38,733 nucleotides of DNA from a virus (IMGVR_UViG_3300006176_000007:1-38733), one strand, 5' to 3'. Positions 21,200 to 30,217 are shown, numbered from the stretch's first letter. Notes: generated by a model from the sequence alone, not told the origin. Numbers and translations: made by a program.

Positions 21200-21778
21200 T
21201 CAGAACTTCCCGTGGGTGGCAGCACCGATGGCGATGGTGATGAACGGCGAGAGGGCGGCGATGGCCCCGACGAGGTAGAGCCGCCCGTCGGAGGTGTCAC
21301 GCTTCGTCTCGACTGCCCCCGCCTTCTGGCCTTGCTGTTCGTACTGGACCCGACGCAGGTCGGCGATGTCCTTCTGGATGGGTTCCAGAGCGGCCGACAG
21401 AGCGACGGATGCCGCCGTGGCCGCTGCCGCCACCTGAGTCCGCAGGGTCTCGGCCGACGTGGCCACCTGGGCGGCCAGGGTGGACGCCTGCGTGGCCGAC
21501 ACCTCGGCCGCCCGGCTCACGGCTCCAGTGTCCACGGCCCGGATGGCGTCGATGCGGGCCGACTCGGCCTTCCGCAACTCTCCCTCATAGAACGCCCGGA
21601 GAGTTGCCAACTCGTTCACTCGTTGGGCCTCGGCCTCTCGCAGATCGTCCTGCCGTGTGATGGCTGCTGCCACCAGATCGAGCACGTTGGCCGTGGGGTC
21701 GAGCACGGCCCGGCCGAACGAATCGGTCGCCGCTCCGGCCTGCCCGCCCGGATCGTTCTGCCCGCCACCCATGACCAC
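21200..21778 (-). CDS. Coiled-coil protein with C-terminal membrane anchor
   Basis: 192 residues from GTG 21778 (ATG 21772 is an alternative). Phrases DPTANVLDLVAAAITRQDDL, REAEAQRVNELATLRAFYEG, ESARIDAIRAVDTGAVSRAA and ATSAETLRTQVA belong to a pattern I recall from many phage genomes, a long Ala-rich coiled coil. The C-terminus holds a hydrophobic segment (LYLVGAIAALSPFITIAIGA). A membrane-tethered coiled coil could be a spanin-like, holin-like or virion protein. Function not established. Confidence 0.75.
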   Translation of the reverse strand: MVMGGGQNDPGGQAGAATDSFGRAVLDPTANVLDLVAAAITRQDDLREAEAQRVNELATLRAFYEGELRKAESARIDAIRAVDTGAVSRAAEVSATQASTLAAQVATSAETLRTQVAAAATAASVALSAALEPIQKDIADLRRVQYEQQGQKAGAVETKRDTSDGRLYLVGAIAALSPFITIAIGAATHGKF

Positions 21779-21787
21779 AAATCTACG

Positions 21788-23254
21788 TCAGGGCACTGCC
21801 GAGCACAGAGCCTTGGACCCGTTGAAGAAGCCTGTCAGCGAGCCCATCGGCGGCGGGTAGGGCGTGTTCACGGGCGTGTAGGTGGAGGCTGATCCCACGA
21901 CTCCACCATAGGGCGGGGAGGACAGGTTGGAGATGAATCCGGCGAAGCAGTCGGTGGACAGGTAGAGGTTCGCCCCGTAGACGGTGCCACCGATGGTGTT
22001 GTTGGTCACGTCGAAGGCCCGCTGCGTGTTGGAGACGCTCGAGCCCAGGGTGAAGACGGAGCTGGACACCGACAGGGTGAAGGGTCCCTGCACCACCGTG
22101 CAGGCACTGCTCGAGCTGAAGCACTTGAACGTGTCGTTGGTGAACCGGAAGTTGCCGGCGGGCAGCGTTCCGCTGTTCGATCCCTCGGGGACGACCTTGA
22201 TGGCGGTGCCCGAGGAGTTGGACCGGGGCGAGACGGCCGTCTGCTGGCAGTCGTTCATCCTGATGTTGCCCGTCCGGGCCACGTTGCTGTTCACCTGGAC
22301 GAAGCCCACGAAGGTGCAGCCCGAGGCGGGGATGCCGTTGAAGTTGCAGGGGCGCCCCGTCACCAGCACGTTGATCGAGCCCATGTTGGCGCCCTCGGAG
22401 TCGTCCTCCCAGTTCCACGATTCCGGCTCACCGGGTGGCCCGAAGGATGTCCCGCAGAAGGTGGCCCCGTTCACCGACTCGAAGCTCACGCTGTCCCGCC
22501 CGCAGCCCGGCGTGTTGCCGGGGATGTTGTGCTCGGCCCCGCTGAAGTTCTCGACCACCAGGTTGGTGGTGCGCACCTGGAAATGTTGGACGTCGGGGTT
22601 GACGGTCAGGCAGTCGCCGTAGGTGTTGTCCACCGACACGTCGTTGATGAAGGTCCCGGCCGTGCCGTTCAGCAGGATGCCGGAGGCGTAGGCCATGGGC
22701 TGGTCGGAGGCCGGGTAGTTGCCCGAGTGGTTGTTGCCCTGGATCTGAAGATCCTCGATGGTGATGGGCACGTTGTTGGACGGGTTCATGGGGAACTGCT
22801 CGGTGAGCACCGGCGGGCCCACGATGTTGCCGTTCTGGTCGGTCCCGTGGCAGTCGGTCCCGGCGGTGTGGTTCTGGCAGGCGTTGTAGAGCTCGGCGTT
22901 CTGGCCGGGGGTGCCCAGGGGATTGCCCTCGTAGGAGATAGGAGCGGTGGACTGCACCTGGTTGATGCCCCCGTTGATCTCGTAGCAGCCATCGGTGGCG
23001 AAGGTGACGATGGTGCCGGCGGCCAGACCTCGGACCACCGATGTGAGCGAGGGGGTGAGGGCGTTGCCGTCTGTCCACAAGAGCGGATTGGCCACGCACT
23101 GGGCGCACTGGTTGGACGCCACGCAGCCGGTGGAGCGGTACATGGTGGGCACGTTGTAGATGGGCAGCCCCGCCCGCACGATCAGCGCCACCGCCACGGA
23201 TGTCACCAGGACGGTGGCGGCGGCGGCCAGCCCGACCTTGCGCTTGGTCGTCAC
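21788..23254 (-). CDS. Membrane-anchored, Cys-rich beta-helix-like protein
   Basis: 488 residues from GTG 23254 (GTGA overlap). A signal anchor follows a basic start: KRKVGLAAAATVLVTSVAVA (residues 4-23). The rest appears exported or displayed: many Cys, Asn and Gly, and repeated beta-helix-like phrases (ITIEDLQIQGNNHSGNYP, INDVSVDNTYGDCLTV, GSINVLVTGRPCNFNG, RFTNDTFKCFSS, TNNTIGGTVYG), typical of parallel beta-helix pectate-lyase-fold proteins. Paired Cys suggest disulfides, hence an extracellular location. A tail fibre would not need a signal anchor, so it may be displayed on the infected cell or be a modified tailspike. Confidence 0.7.
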   Translation of the reverse strand: MTTKRKVGLAAAATVLVTSVAVALIVRAGLPIYNVPTMYRSTGCVASNQCAQCVANPLLWTDGNALTPSLTSVVRGLAAGTIVTFATDGCYEINGGINQVQSTAPISYEGNPLGTPGQNAELYNACQNHTAGTDCHGTDQNGNIVGPPVLTEQFPMNPSNNVPITIEDLQIQGNNHSGNYPASDQPMAYASGILLNGTAGTFINDVSVDNTYGDCLTVNPDVQHFQVRTTNLVVENFSGAEHNIPGNTPGCGRDSVSFESVNGATFCGTSFGPPGEPESWNWEDDSEGANMGSINVLVTGRPCNFNGIPASGCTFVGFVQVNSNVARTGNIRMNDCQQTAVSPRSNSSGTAIKVVPEGSNSGTLPAGNFRFTNDTFKCFSSSSACTVVQGPFTLSVSSSVFTLGSSVSNTQRAFDVTNNTIGGTVYGANLYLSTDCFAGFISNLSSPPYGGVVGSASTYTPVNTPYPPPMGSLTGFFNGSKALCSAVP

Positions 23255-23973
23255 CCGACCCCCCCGGGCAGGGCCTTGATGGCGGTCTCAAGGGCCTGGC
23301 GGTCGAGGGTGTCGTCCCAGTGCGTGACCACCACCACGACCTCCTCGGTGCATTCGGCCTCCCACTGGAGGCTGGCGTCCTGCTGCGATCCCCAGGTCAC
23401 GAAGCGCCTCGAGGCGGGCGTCCAGCCCGACAGGGCCACGAAGTGCCCGAGGTTCTGGTCAGGCTGGACCGAGTCGGTGCCCCAGTCGACCCCCTGCTCG
23501 AACTCACGGGCGTCGGAGTCGGTCAGGTTGACGCCGTAGCCCACGCCGTGGCCGAGGGTGGCGTAGGCCAGCGCCTCCGACAGCGGGCAGGTCCCGTACC
23601 CGAGGCACAGGCCGAGGCTGAAGAGCAGTTGGAACCAGGTCCCGAGGATCACCCCGTCGTCGGCCCCGCCGTTGTAGAGGTCGCAATACTGCGTGTAGGG
23701 CTGGAGCACCTTGTCCAGCGGGAAGGAGACCAGGCAGCGGTTGGAGGCGGCCTCCATGGCCTGGAGGTGGTAGAACCCGGCGTCGGCGCAGTCCGAGTGG
23801 ACGTCGTTGCCGAGCATCCCCCACACGATGGGCAGGCCGTTGGTCAGGTCGGCCGACGGAGCAGGGGTGGGCAGCGGGGCCTTCAGGAAGTCGCCCATGC
23901 GGGGCAGCGGAGCCCCCGTGTGCGGAGGCTTGCGGCCGAGCAGTCCGGCTTGGCGGGGCACAGGCGGGGGCAT
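23251..23973 (-). CDS. Papain/C39-like cysteine-peptidase-fold protein
   Basis: 240 residues from ATG 23973, with GGAGG four bases upstream. After a Pro-rich start comes LPIVWGMLGNDVHSDCADAG, a pattern (W.mlGND..gDC) I recall from actinobacterial phage proteins of papain-like fold. The DC Cys is the candidate nucleophile. GHFVALSGW supplies His, and FVTWGSQQ follows. Middle text has DDGVILGTWFQLLFSLGL. Activity is not certain: it may be a peptidase, an amidase-like cell-wall enzyme or only a structural fold. Placed among tail-fibre genes. Confidence 0.62.
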   Translation of the reverse strand: MPPPVPRQAGLLGRKPPHTGAPLPRMGDFLKAPLPTPAPSADLTNGLPIVWGMLGNDVHSDCADAGFYHLQAMEAASNRCLVSFPLDKVLQPYTQYCDLYNGGADDGVILGTWFQLLFSLGLCLGYGTCPLSEALAYATLGHGVGYGVNLTDSDAREFEQGVDWGTDSVQPDQNLGHFVALSGWTPASRRFVTWGSQQDASLQWEAECTEEVVVVVTHWDDTLDRQALETAIKALPGGVG

Positions 23974-23982
23974 ATGTCCTCC

Positions 23983-26403
23983 TCACACCCCCCACGCCGC
24001 AGTGTAGGCGGCGGCGTAGGTGGCATTTCCGACGTCTTCCAGGTTGTTCGTGGCCCCACCGTCGTCGCTCGACCAGTAGGACTGGTAGAGGGCCGGTGCG
24101 AACGGCGTGTAGTTGTTGGACGGGTTGGCCGGGTCGACCACGTTCTGGCCCTTGATGAGGGTGGACAACTGCGAGATGAAGTTCGGCCCGGTGCTGCCCG
24201 ACGCCCCGGTGCCGGTGCCCCATTCCGGCACGGCCCAGTGCTTGCCGTGCAGCTTGGCCAGGTCGATCCAGGGAGTGAGCTGCTCGAACCAGGCTGTGGG
24301 AAAGCTGTGGTTCATGTACGTGTCGCAGGAGATGATGTCCACCGAGGAGTAGGGGCACCACTGGTCGATGGTGCCGCCGTCCTGGAACAACTGCCCGTTC
24401 GGGCCCTGGTTCTGCACGTTGAAGTCCATCAGGGCGCCCGGGTCCACCGACTTGATGGCGGCCACGATGGCGGTGTAGGCGGAGGCGAAGTCGGCCCCCG
24501 TGGTCTGCGTCCACTCGTTGCCGCCGGAGAAGCCGCCGGGGAAGTTGCCGTTCGCCTCCCACCCGATGCGGTAGATGGTGTTGCCCGCCCCCATCATGTT
24601 CAGACAGGTGGTGGCCACCTCGGAGAACTCGGCGATGTTGGCGTTGACCACCGCCGTGAGTCCGCCGTGCGAGATGGTGCCCGAGAGCATCGGCAACGAC
24701 ATGAGCAGCTTCCAGTTGGCAGGGGGCGCCACGCCGTTCAGCGGGATGAAGTCGCCCAGGGCGGCCCAGGAGCTGCTCGCTCCGTAGGTGGTGGTGGCCT
24801 GAGCGGTGACGGTCTTCCCGCCCGTCGACAGGAACGAGGCCAGCGCCTGGGAGTCCTGGCCGGTGGCGTGGCCCGAGGGGTTGTAGTAGAAGCCGAGCAG
24901 AGGCGACGGCAGGTTGGGCGTGCCGGCCACGGTGATGCCGGTGGCGTTGGCGAAGCCGCCCTCGTCGGTCACCTGGGCCACGAATCCCGAGACGGGGCTG
25001 TAGCAGGCCAGGTCGTACTGGGTGGGGGAGCCGGGCTGGGCCACGCCCGTCACCGACCCGACCACGTAGTTCTGGTTGCCCGTCTGGGCGCAGGGCTTGG
25101 AGTTGATGGCGGCGGCCTGGGCGGCGGCCAGCGACCCGGTGGCGCTGTCGGGGACCAGGAAGATGCTGATGTCCCCGATGCCCGACTGGGTGAACACGGC
25201 CTCGCCCGAGACCTGGGTGGCCCCGGAGATGGTCCGGTTGGCCAGGACGGTGACCGTGTTGGCGGCGACGGTGACGGGAGCCGTGATCCAGGAGCTGGAG
25301 ACCGCGAAGCCCCCACCACCTCCACCCCCGCCGCCGTTGGCCCCTTGCGGTCCCTGGGCACCAGCCGTCCCCTGTGACCCCTGAGCGCCCTGAGCGCCGC
25401 CAGAGGGGCCCTGAGCACCCTGGGCGCCCTGAGCCCCCTGGGTGCCCGCTCCCTGGACCCCCTGGGCGCCCTGAGGGCCCTGGGTGCCAGTAGAGCCCTG
25501 AGAGCCTTGGGCCCCCTGCGCCCCTTGGGCGCCACCGGAGGGGCCCTGGGGACCCTGGGGACCCGCCGGGCCGGTTACTCCCGCCTGGGCCAACGTGACC
25601 CAGTTGCCGCCCCCCCGGTCCCAGATGATGGCCGATGCCTTGGCGGCGACGGTGGCGTAGTCGATGGAGGTCGACGGGGTCAGCGTGAGGGTGGCCGTCC
25701 CGTTGTTGTTGATGAACAGGAGCTGGGCGCTCGTATCGGTCAGGGTCCAGGTGTGCGGGGAGGCGCTGGTGTGCTCCAGGACGAGGTCGGTGGCGAGCGT
25801 CGTGTAGTTCGTGTTCTGGATGGAGGACTTGTCGAGCAGCAACGACCCGAGGAGGTTGAGCGCCCCGCCGATGTTCAGCCCGAGGCCGAAGTCGCTCCCG
25901 TCCTTTGACACAGTGAGCCAGGTGGTGGACGTGGTGGCGATGGCCACGACCATCTGGAACTGTCCGCTGTACTCACCTGTCGGAACGAGGGTGGCCGAGG
26001 AGCCGTTGAGGGTCTGCCCGGCGTTGGGGGCGACCGATCCGGGGTTGGACCCGTTCGTGCCCACCGCCACCATCTGCCCCGGCGTGGGCAAGGTGGGCAG
26101 CGTGACCGTGATGGGCGCCGTGGGCAGCACCATGTCGAAGGCGTTGGCGGTGTAGTCGATGCCCTTGGCGATGGGGTTGAAGGTCATGCCCCCTCCACCC
26201 GACCCCGCCGTCAAGTCGATGATGCCGCCCGGGTAGCCGGTGACGGTGAGGAAGCCATCGGTCGACTCGATGGTGATGGACGCCATGGTCGCCTCGGCGA
26301 AGGCCAGCATGAGCGCCCGCAGCGTGGAATCCGCCGCTGGGGTCCCGCCGATCTGGGCCGTCATCTGGGCCCAGACTTCCTCCAGGCTGATGGGAGTGGC
26401 CAT
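23983..26403 (-). CDS. Collagen-stalked tail fibre with glycosidase-like tip
   Basis: 806 residues from ATG 26403. N-terminal about 270 residues are beta-rich, probably trimeric and virion-attaching. Residues 277-365 are Gly-x-y collagen-like repeats (AGPQGPQGPSGGAQGAQG) ending in nine Gly. The C-terminal 440 residues hold a glycoside hydrolase-like (beta/alpha) barrel of GH26/GH5 type. IYRIGWEANGNFPGG carries Glu616 as the likely acid/base, VDIISCDTYMN follows, and AVPEWGTGTG carries Glu727 as the likely nucleophile. Suggested role: host binding and cutting of surface polysaccharide (depolymerase). The glycosidase call is by motif only. Confidence 0.75.
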   Translation of the reverse strand: MATPISLEEVWAQMTAQIGGTPAADSTLRALMLAFAEATMASITIESTDGFLTVTGYPGGIIDLTAGSGGGGMTFNPIAKGIDYTANAFDMVLPTAPITVTLPTLPTPGQMVAVGTNGSNPGSVAPNAGQTLNGSSATLVPTGEYSGQFQMVVAIATTSTTWLTVSKDGSDFGLGLNIGGALNLLGSLLLDKSSIQNTNYTTLATDLVLEHTSASPHTWTLTDTSAQLLFINNNGTATLTLTPSTSIDYATVAAKASAIIWDRGGGNWVTLAQAGVTGPAGPQGPQGPSGGAQGAQGAQGSQGSTGTQGPQGAQGVQGAGTQGAQGAQGAQGPSGGAQGAQGSQGTAGAQGPQGANGGGGGGGGGFAVSSSWITAPVTVAANTVTVLANRTISGATQVSGEAVFTQSGIGDISIFLVPDSATGSLAAAQAAAINSKPCAQTGNQNYVVGSVTGVAQPGSPTQYDLACYSPVSGFVAQVTDEGGFANATGITVAGTPNLPSPLLGFYYNPSGHATGQDSQALASFLSTGGKTVTAQATTTYGASSSWAALGDFIPLNGVAPPANWKLLMSLPMLSGTISHGGLTAVVNANIAEFSEVATTCLNMMGAGNTIYRIGWEANGNFPGGFSGGNEWTQTTGADFASAYTAIVAAIKSVDPGALMDFNVQNQGPNGQLFQDGGTIDQWCPYSSVDIISCDTYMNHSFPTAWFEQLTPWIDLAKLHGKHWAVPEWGTGTGASGSTGPNFISQLSTLIKGQNVVDPANPSNNYTPFAPALYQSYWSSDDGGATNNLEDVGNATYAAAYTAAWGV
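25309..25575 (-). repeat. Collagen-like Gly-x-y repeat in fibre gene
   Basis: Triplet repeats of Gly-Ala-Gln, Gly-Pro-Gln and similar (residues about 277-365) predict a collagen-type triple helix stalk between attachment domain and enzymatic tip. The sequence resembles the second collagen gene at 28628-29107, so the two may exchange DNA. Confidence 0.85.
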
Positions 26404-26423
26404 CAATACGTCGGCTAAGAGAT

Positions 26424-27992
26424 TTACTGGCCTTCAACGACCCAGGTGGGAGCGTTGGTGTATGTCGGCGTTACTGTTTTATTCGCAGGAACGAAGACCG
26501 AGGCGAACGAGGTCGCCGGGATCACCACGCTGGGTCCATTCTGAATGGCCATCGTGCAGCCGAGAGCACCATCGGTCACGTAGAACATGCGGTCATACGG
26601 CTGGGCCGCTACAGCCACGGTGGAGGCAGGAACGGCGGGGGTCACCACGCCCACCGGGTTGTACGGCACGTTGTTCCGGGCAACATGACCCACGGCGGCG
26701 GCGACGGTCATGGCTCCGCCACCCCAGGTGCCGACGACATTGTTCCCCGAGACCAGGACATTTGAGGCCGTTCCCCGGATGGAGATCCCCACGCTGGCCG
26801 CGGTGGTCACGCCCGTCTTCACGTAGTTTCCTGTGACGATAGCGGCGGCACTCTGCACGGCGATCCCGTCGTTGCCGGTGTCGGTCGTCTGGTACACGAA
26901 GTTGTTGGAGATGAGGCTATCCACATCGCCGAAGGTGCCGATCGAGAAACTGTTATTGGCGTAGATCGAATTGCCCGATACGACACCCTGGTTGCCGTGA
27001 AGGAAGATCCCGTTCAGGCCGCCGGAGGCGGCGCTCGTGATCTTGTTGTTGAGGACGTGGCTGCGGTTGGACTGGCCAGTGGGAGCGAAGGTGTCACCGC
27101 CCGAGTTGCCCTGAGCGATGCCGTAGATCCTCATCTGGGTGATCTGGTTGTGCTCGATGATGGAGTCGTTCCCCAGGTCCATGATGCCCGTGGCGTTGCG
27201 CCCCATCAGGTTGCCGAAGATGTTGGCTCTCGCAACGCCCGCCGAGATGAGGATGCCGTCTGCTCCGCAGTCGGTCACGATGCACGACCGGACGGTCGGA
27301 TTAATGCAGGCGGTGCCGAACTTGACGCCGAAGCCTGCCACGCACTCGATAAACGTGTCCATGATGTAGGGAGAGTCGGAGGAGATGTCGATGGCGTTGT
27401 TCATTCCGTAGAAGTAGCAGCGGAAAATGCGGATAGTGTCGTCGGCGGTGGCGCTGTCGGCGGGCTCGTCATAGATGCCCGTGCCCGTGTTGTTGATCCC
27501 TCCGAAAGTGATCGAGTCGATCTGGATGCCGTGGAGTCGCCCGTTTTGGTCGGGGAACTGCGTCCGGTCGAAGGTGATCCAGTTAGCCCCCGGCGTGGTC
27601 TGCCACAGTTTGGAGATGCCTTGACCGAGCGTGTAGTAGAGGGTGTTAGCAGCCAGGGCGGAGCTCGTCTGAGTCCCGTTCCAAGCCCCGAAGCCGGCGC
27701 CCAGGAGCGTGACGTTCGAGTGCCGCCAGTAGAGCGACGAAGTGAGGAGATAGAGCCCGGCGGGCAGGAAAACGGTCCCCCCGGTCGGGAGGGATCCCAC
27801 ATAATCGAGGGCTGCCTGGATGGCCGCCGTGTCATCGGTCGTACCGTCGCCCGCCGCCCCGAACGTGGGATGTTTAACGTTGTAAACGGCCCCGCCGAAG
27901 TCAACAACGGGCCCCGTGTGCTGGACAGGATAGAGGTCGGTGGTGAGAGGGGGTTCGGTCCCGACCCCGAACCACGTTCCCATGTTCGTCAT
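26424..27992 (-). CDS. Tailspike, pectate lyase-like right-handed beta-helix
   Basis: 522 residues from ATG 27992, immediately after the upstream TAA. Residues about 40-85 carry the Pectate_lyase_3 signature (FGAAGDGTTDDTAAIQAALD, GGTVFLPAGLYLLTSS). This is followed by a long run of beta-helix rungs (FGGINNTGTGIYDEP, SCIVTDCGADGILIS, NSIYANNSFSIGTFG, VLVSGNNVVGTWGG). The C-terminal 80 residues form a separate beta domain. It is expected to bind or degrade host surface glycans. Composition is less GC-rich by eye than neighbouring genes, hinting at acquisition by transfer. Confidence 0.82.
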   Translation of the reverse strand: MTNMGTWFGVGTEPPLTTDLYPVQHTGPVVDFGGAVYNVKHPTFGAAGDGTTDDTAAIQAALDYVGSLPTGGTVFLPAGLYLLTSSLYWRHSNVTLLGAGFGAWNGTQTSSALAANTLYYTLGQGISKLWQTTPGANWITFDRTQFPDQNGRLHGIQIDSITFGGINNTGTGIYDEPADSATADDTIRIFRCYFYGMNNAIDISSDSPYIMDTFIECVAGFGVKFGTACINPTVRSCIVTDCGADGILISAGVARANIFGNLMGRNATGIMDLGNDSIIEHNQITQMRIYGIAQGNSGGDTFAPTGQSNRSHVLNNKITSAASGGLNGIFLHGNQGVVSGNSIYANNSFSIGTFGDVDSLISNNFVYQTTDTGNDGIAVQSAAAIVTGNYVKTGVTTAASVGISIRGTASNVLVSGNNVVGTWGGGAMTVAAAVGHVARNNVPYNPVGVVTPAVPASTVAVAAQPYDRMFYVTDGALGCTMAIQNGPSVVIPATSFASVFVPANKTVTPTYTNAPTWVVEGQ

Positions 27993-28616
27993 TTAGAAGT
28001 CCCCACCAAACGCAGTCAGGGTGGCCAATTGGCTATTCACGGTGCTCGTGGCGTAGAGGGTGTCGGTGCTCGCCAGGAGAAGCATCGGGTACCGCTTGGT
28101 CTGCTGCCACGGAGTGTTCAGATAGAGCACGGTCTGGCCGGTGATGGTCCCCGCCCCGCCCGTCTGGCTGATGAAGCTCGTCGTCAACGTGGTGGCCGAG
28201 GCGATCGAGTAACTGTAGGTGGCGATCCCGAGACTCGTCGTCGCATAGATGAGGCCGTTATAAGGCAGGCCCGTGACGTTCGTCACGGTGAAGGTGGTGA
28301 TGCCGGCGGCGGCGGCCCCGGCGTTGTTCGACGTCAGGGTGACGGCGGGAGTGACGGCGGGGACGAGGAAGTTGTCGAAGGGGAACGAGGTCGTCCCGTT
28401 GTATCTCCACAGAACGATGCTTCCCCCGACGGTTGGATTGCCGCCCTGGGCCGTGATGACAGCCACACGACTCCCCGATGCCCCCGCCACGAAAAGAGAC
28501 TGTGCGGCATTGGGCGTACCGGACACCTGACTCCACCCCGCCGTTGATGCCGTCCCAGAAAAGGCGGCTGTGGATGACGTTCTAGGAGTTGCTGCATAAC
28601 CAGCTTGGGTGGCCAT
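27993..28616 (-). CDS. Virion-associated Ala/Thr-rich beta protein, unknown
   Basis: 207 residues from ATG 28616, with AAAGGA upstream. Low charge and beta-prone, with phrases GSRVAVITAQGGNPTVGG, IVLWRYNGTTSFPF and TFTVTNVTGLPYNGL. It resembles short beta-sandwich domains encoded beside phage fibres. It may be a fibre adaptor or baseplate-like component. Confidence 0.65.
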   Translation of the reverse strand: MATQAGYAATPRTSSTAAFSGTASTAGWSQVSGTPNAAQSLFVAGASGSRVAVITAQGGNPTVGGSIVLWRYNGTTSFPFDNFLVPAVTPAVTLTSNNAGAAAAGITTFTVTNVTGLPYNGLIYATTSLGIATYSYSIASATTLTTSFISQTGGAGTITGQTVLYLNTPWQQTKRYPMLLLASTDTLYATSTVNSQLATLTAFGGDF

Positions 28617-28627
28617 GATTTATCCTT

Positions 28628-29107
28628 TCACCCGGCACTCAACCACTGGCCAAAGCCGGCTTGTTGTAGAAGTCCATGGTCGTGATCCTGACGGGCATAG
28701 TTGGTCGACGTGCCGACAACGGATGCCGTGGCAGGGAGGTCAGGCCCCGTCACCGAGGAAGCAGGGGTCTGAGGAGCTCCCGCCACTCCCTGGGTTCCCT
28801 GGTTACCCTGTGTCCCCTGATTGCCTTGAGCCCCCTGCGGTCCCTGAGTACCGGTGGCGCCCTGTGCCCCGGTGGTGCCTTGGGTCCCTTGCGCCCCGGT
28901 CGCTCCCTGAGCCCCTTGGGCCCCGGTGGTGCCCTGATTCCCCTGGGTGCCTTGAGCGCCGGTAGCGCCTTGAGCGCCCTGAGCCCCTTGCACTCCACCC
29001 TGCGGACCTTGGGCGCCCTGATTCCCCTGGTTACCCTGCGGGCCCTGAGCGCCCCCCCCGCTTCCGCCGCCTGAGCCGCCGGCCCACCCACCGCTTCCGA
29101 GAGGCAC
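28628..29107 (-). CDS. Collagen-like short fibre protein
   Basis: 159 residues from GTG 29107, two bases after the preceding stop. Residues about 20-112 are Gly-x-y repeats ([18 protein letters not shown] and similar). The C-terminal 40 residues ([18 protein letters not shown]) are a small head typical of phage short-fibre ends. Probably a trimeric stalk on the virion surface. Confidence 0.75.
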   Translation of the reverse strand: MPLGSGGWAGGSGGGSGGGAQGPQGNQGNQGAQGPQGGVQGAQGAQGATGAQGTQGNQGTTGAQGAQGATGAQGTQGTTGAQGATGTQGPQGAQGNQGTQGNQGTQGVAGAPQTPASSVTGPDLPATASVVGTSTNYARQDHDHGLLQQAGFGQWLSAG

Positions 29108-29109
29108 AG

Positions 29110-29445
29110 CTACTGCCGCATGGTGAGGAGTTGGACCGCCAGGGTCGAGGAGGCCACGATGCCGTAGAGGGAGTCCGGGGCAGCGGAGTTGTAGTAGATG
29201 ATCTGGCTGGCGCAGGTGACGAGCGCCCCGATCCCCGTCGAGGAGGACGTGACGCCGGAACCGCCCAGGTAGAGCAATCCCGAGGCAGGCATGATCAGCA
29301 TGAACGGGACCGGGTCGTCAGGCGTCCCCGACTTGAAGACGTTGGCGGCCGGTGAGGTCAGAGCGGCGTAGTCGAAGCCGGTCACGCACTGGAACAACAG
29401 GGTCGGGGTCGTGCCGACGGTGATGACCTGGCCCTTGGCTGCCAT
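29110..29445 (-). CDS. 111-residue beta-rich protein, unknown
   Basis: ATG 29445 with GAGGGG upstream. The sequence [37 protein letters not shown] and [18 protein letters not shown] looks like a compact beta-sandwich. Such small proteins often cap or attach fibres. Function unknown. Confidence 0.68.
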   Translation of the reverse strand: MAAKGQVITVGTTPTLLFQCVTGFDYAALTSPAANVFKSGTPDDPVPFMLIMPASGLLYLGGSGVTSSSTGIGALVTCASQIIYYNSAAPDSLYGIVASSTLAVQLLTMRQ

Positions 29446-29454
29446 GCAGGGATG

Positions 29455-29943
29455 CTACCCCTCAGGCGCCTCCGGGTCCTGCTCTGCCCGCTCACGCAAG
29501 CGCTGCTGGACTTCCCTGGCCTCCCGGTTGGCCCGCCGCTGCTCCGCCGTCCCCCACTTCTGCTCGTACTCCTTGAGACGCCGTTCCATGTCGGCCGCCC
29601 GTTCCTCCTCGGTCCAGGGCCCCAGGTAGGTCGCCCACAGGTAGCGGTCGGCCCAGGTGTCGAAGTCCCGGCGGACGGCCAGCTCCCAGCGCTCCAGGGG
29701 ATGGTTCTTGTCCAGCCACGCCCGCACCTGGCACTTGTGCTGGGACGAGACCCGGGCCGTCTCGGACACCTTCGGGTGGCGGAAGAAGCCGATCTTGCAG
29801 CCCACGCCCGGATGCTCCCGGGCGATGTCCAGGTTGGCCTTGTACCGGAACGGTGGCCCGGTGTAACGGCTCTTCTCCACGGCCTCCGGGGGTACGACCC
29901 CGAACTCAGGCCGGGCGAGCGGCCTGGCGGTGCCCTTCGGCAT
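29455..29943 (-). CDS. 162-residue charged helical protein, unknown
   Basis: ATG 29943 with GAGGGG four bases away, overlapping the previous gene by 38 bases. Text such as IAREHPGVGCKIGFFRHPKV, CQVRAWLDKNHPLERWELAV and a long Arg/Glu helix at the C-terminus (MERRLKEYEQKWGTAEQRRA) suggests a nucleic-acid-binding or regulatory protein. No family recognised. Confidence 0.62.
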   Translation of the reverse strand: MPKGTARPLARPEFGVVPPEAVEKSRYTGPPFRYKANLDIAREHPGVGCKIGFFRHPKVSETARVSSQHKCQVRAWLDKNHPLERWELAVRRDFDTWADRYLWATYLGPWTEEERAADMERRLKEYEQKWGTAEQRRANREAREVQQRLRERAEQDPEAPEG

Positions 29944-30217
29944 TGATCCCCTCGAATCCGTCTTTGGTGAGCACGGCCAGGCAACCCTGGGCGTAGAAGT
30001 TCTTGTCCTTCTGGAACTCTTCCTCGGTGTAGATGAACGACCACTTGCGGCCGAGCTCGGAGATGATCAGTTGTCTGGCCTCGAGTTCGTCGATGGCTCG
30101 GACCTCGACCCATCCCTCATGGCTGACGGTGATGGGATCGAAGCGTCGGTGTCCGGGGCCGAAGGTGACGAAGAACCGTTTGACCTCTCTGCCTTCTCCT
30201 GCTCGATCATGGCCCAC
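29906..30217 (-). CDS. Conserved small protein with KRFFVTFG core; start uncertain
   Basis: The core (KRFFVTFGPGHRRFDPI, HEGWVEVRAIDELEARQLII, GRKWSFIYTEEEF, FYAQGCLAVL) is a pattern I recall from phage hypothetical proteins usually beginning near this Lys-Arg-Phe-Phe. No ATG lies directly before it. GTG 30217 is used here, giving 103 residues. ATG 30277 has a better AGGAG and would add a CDHPGCTLPVGH segment, but it overlaps the ribbon-helix-helix gene in another frame. Function unknown. Confidence 0.6.
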   Translation of the reverse strand: MGHDRAGEGREVKRFFVTFGPGHRRFDPITVSHEGWVEVRAIDELEARQLIISELGRKWSFIYTEEEFQKDKNFYAQGCLAVLTKDGFEGINAEGHRQAARPA

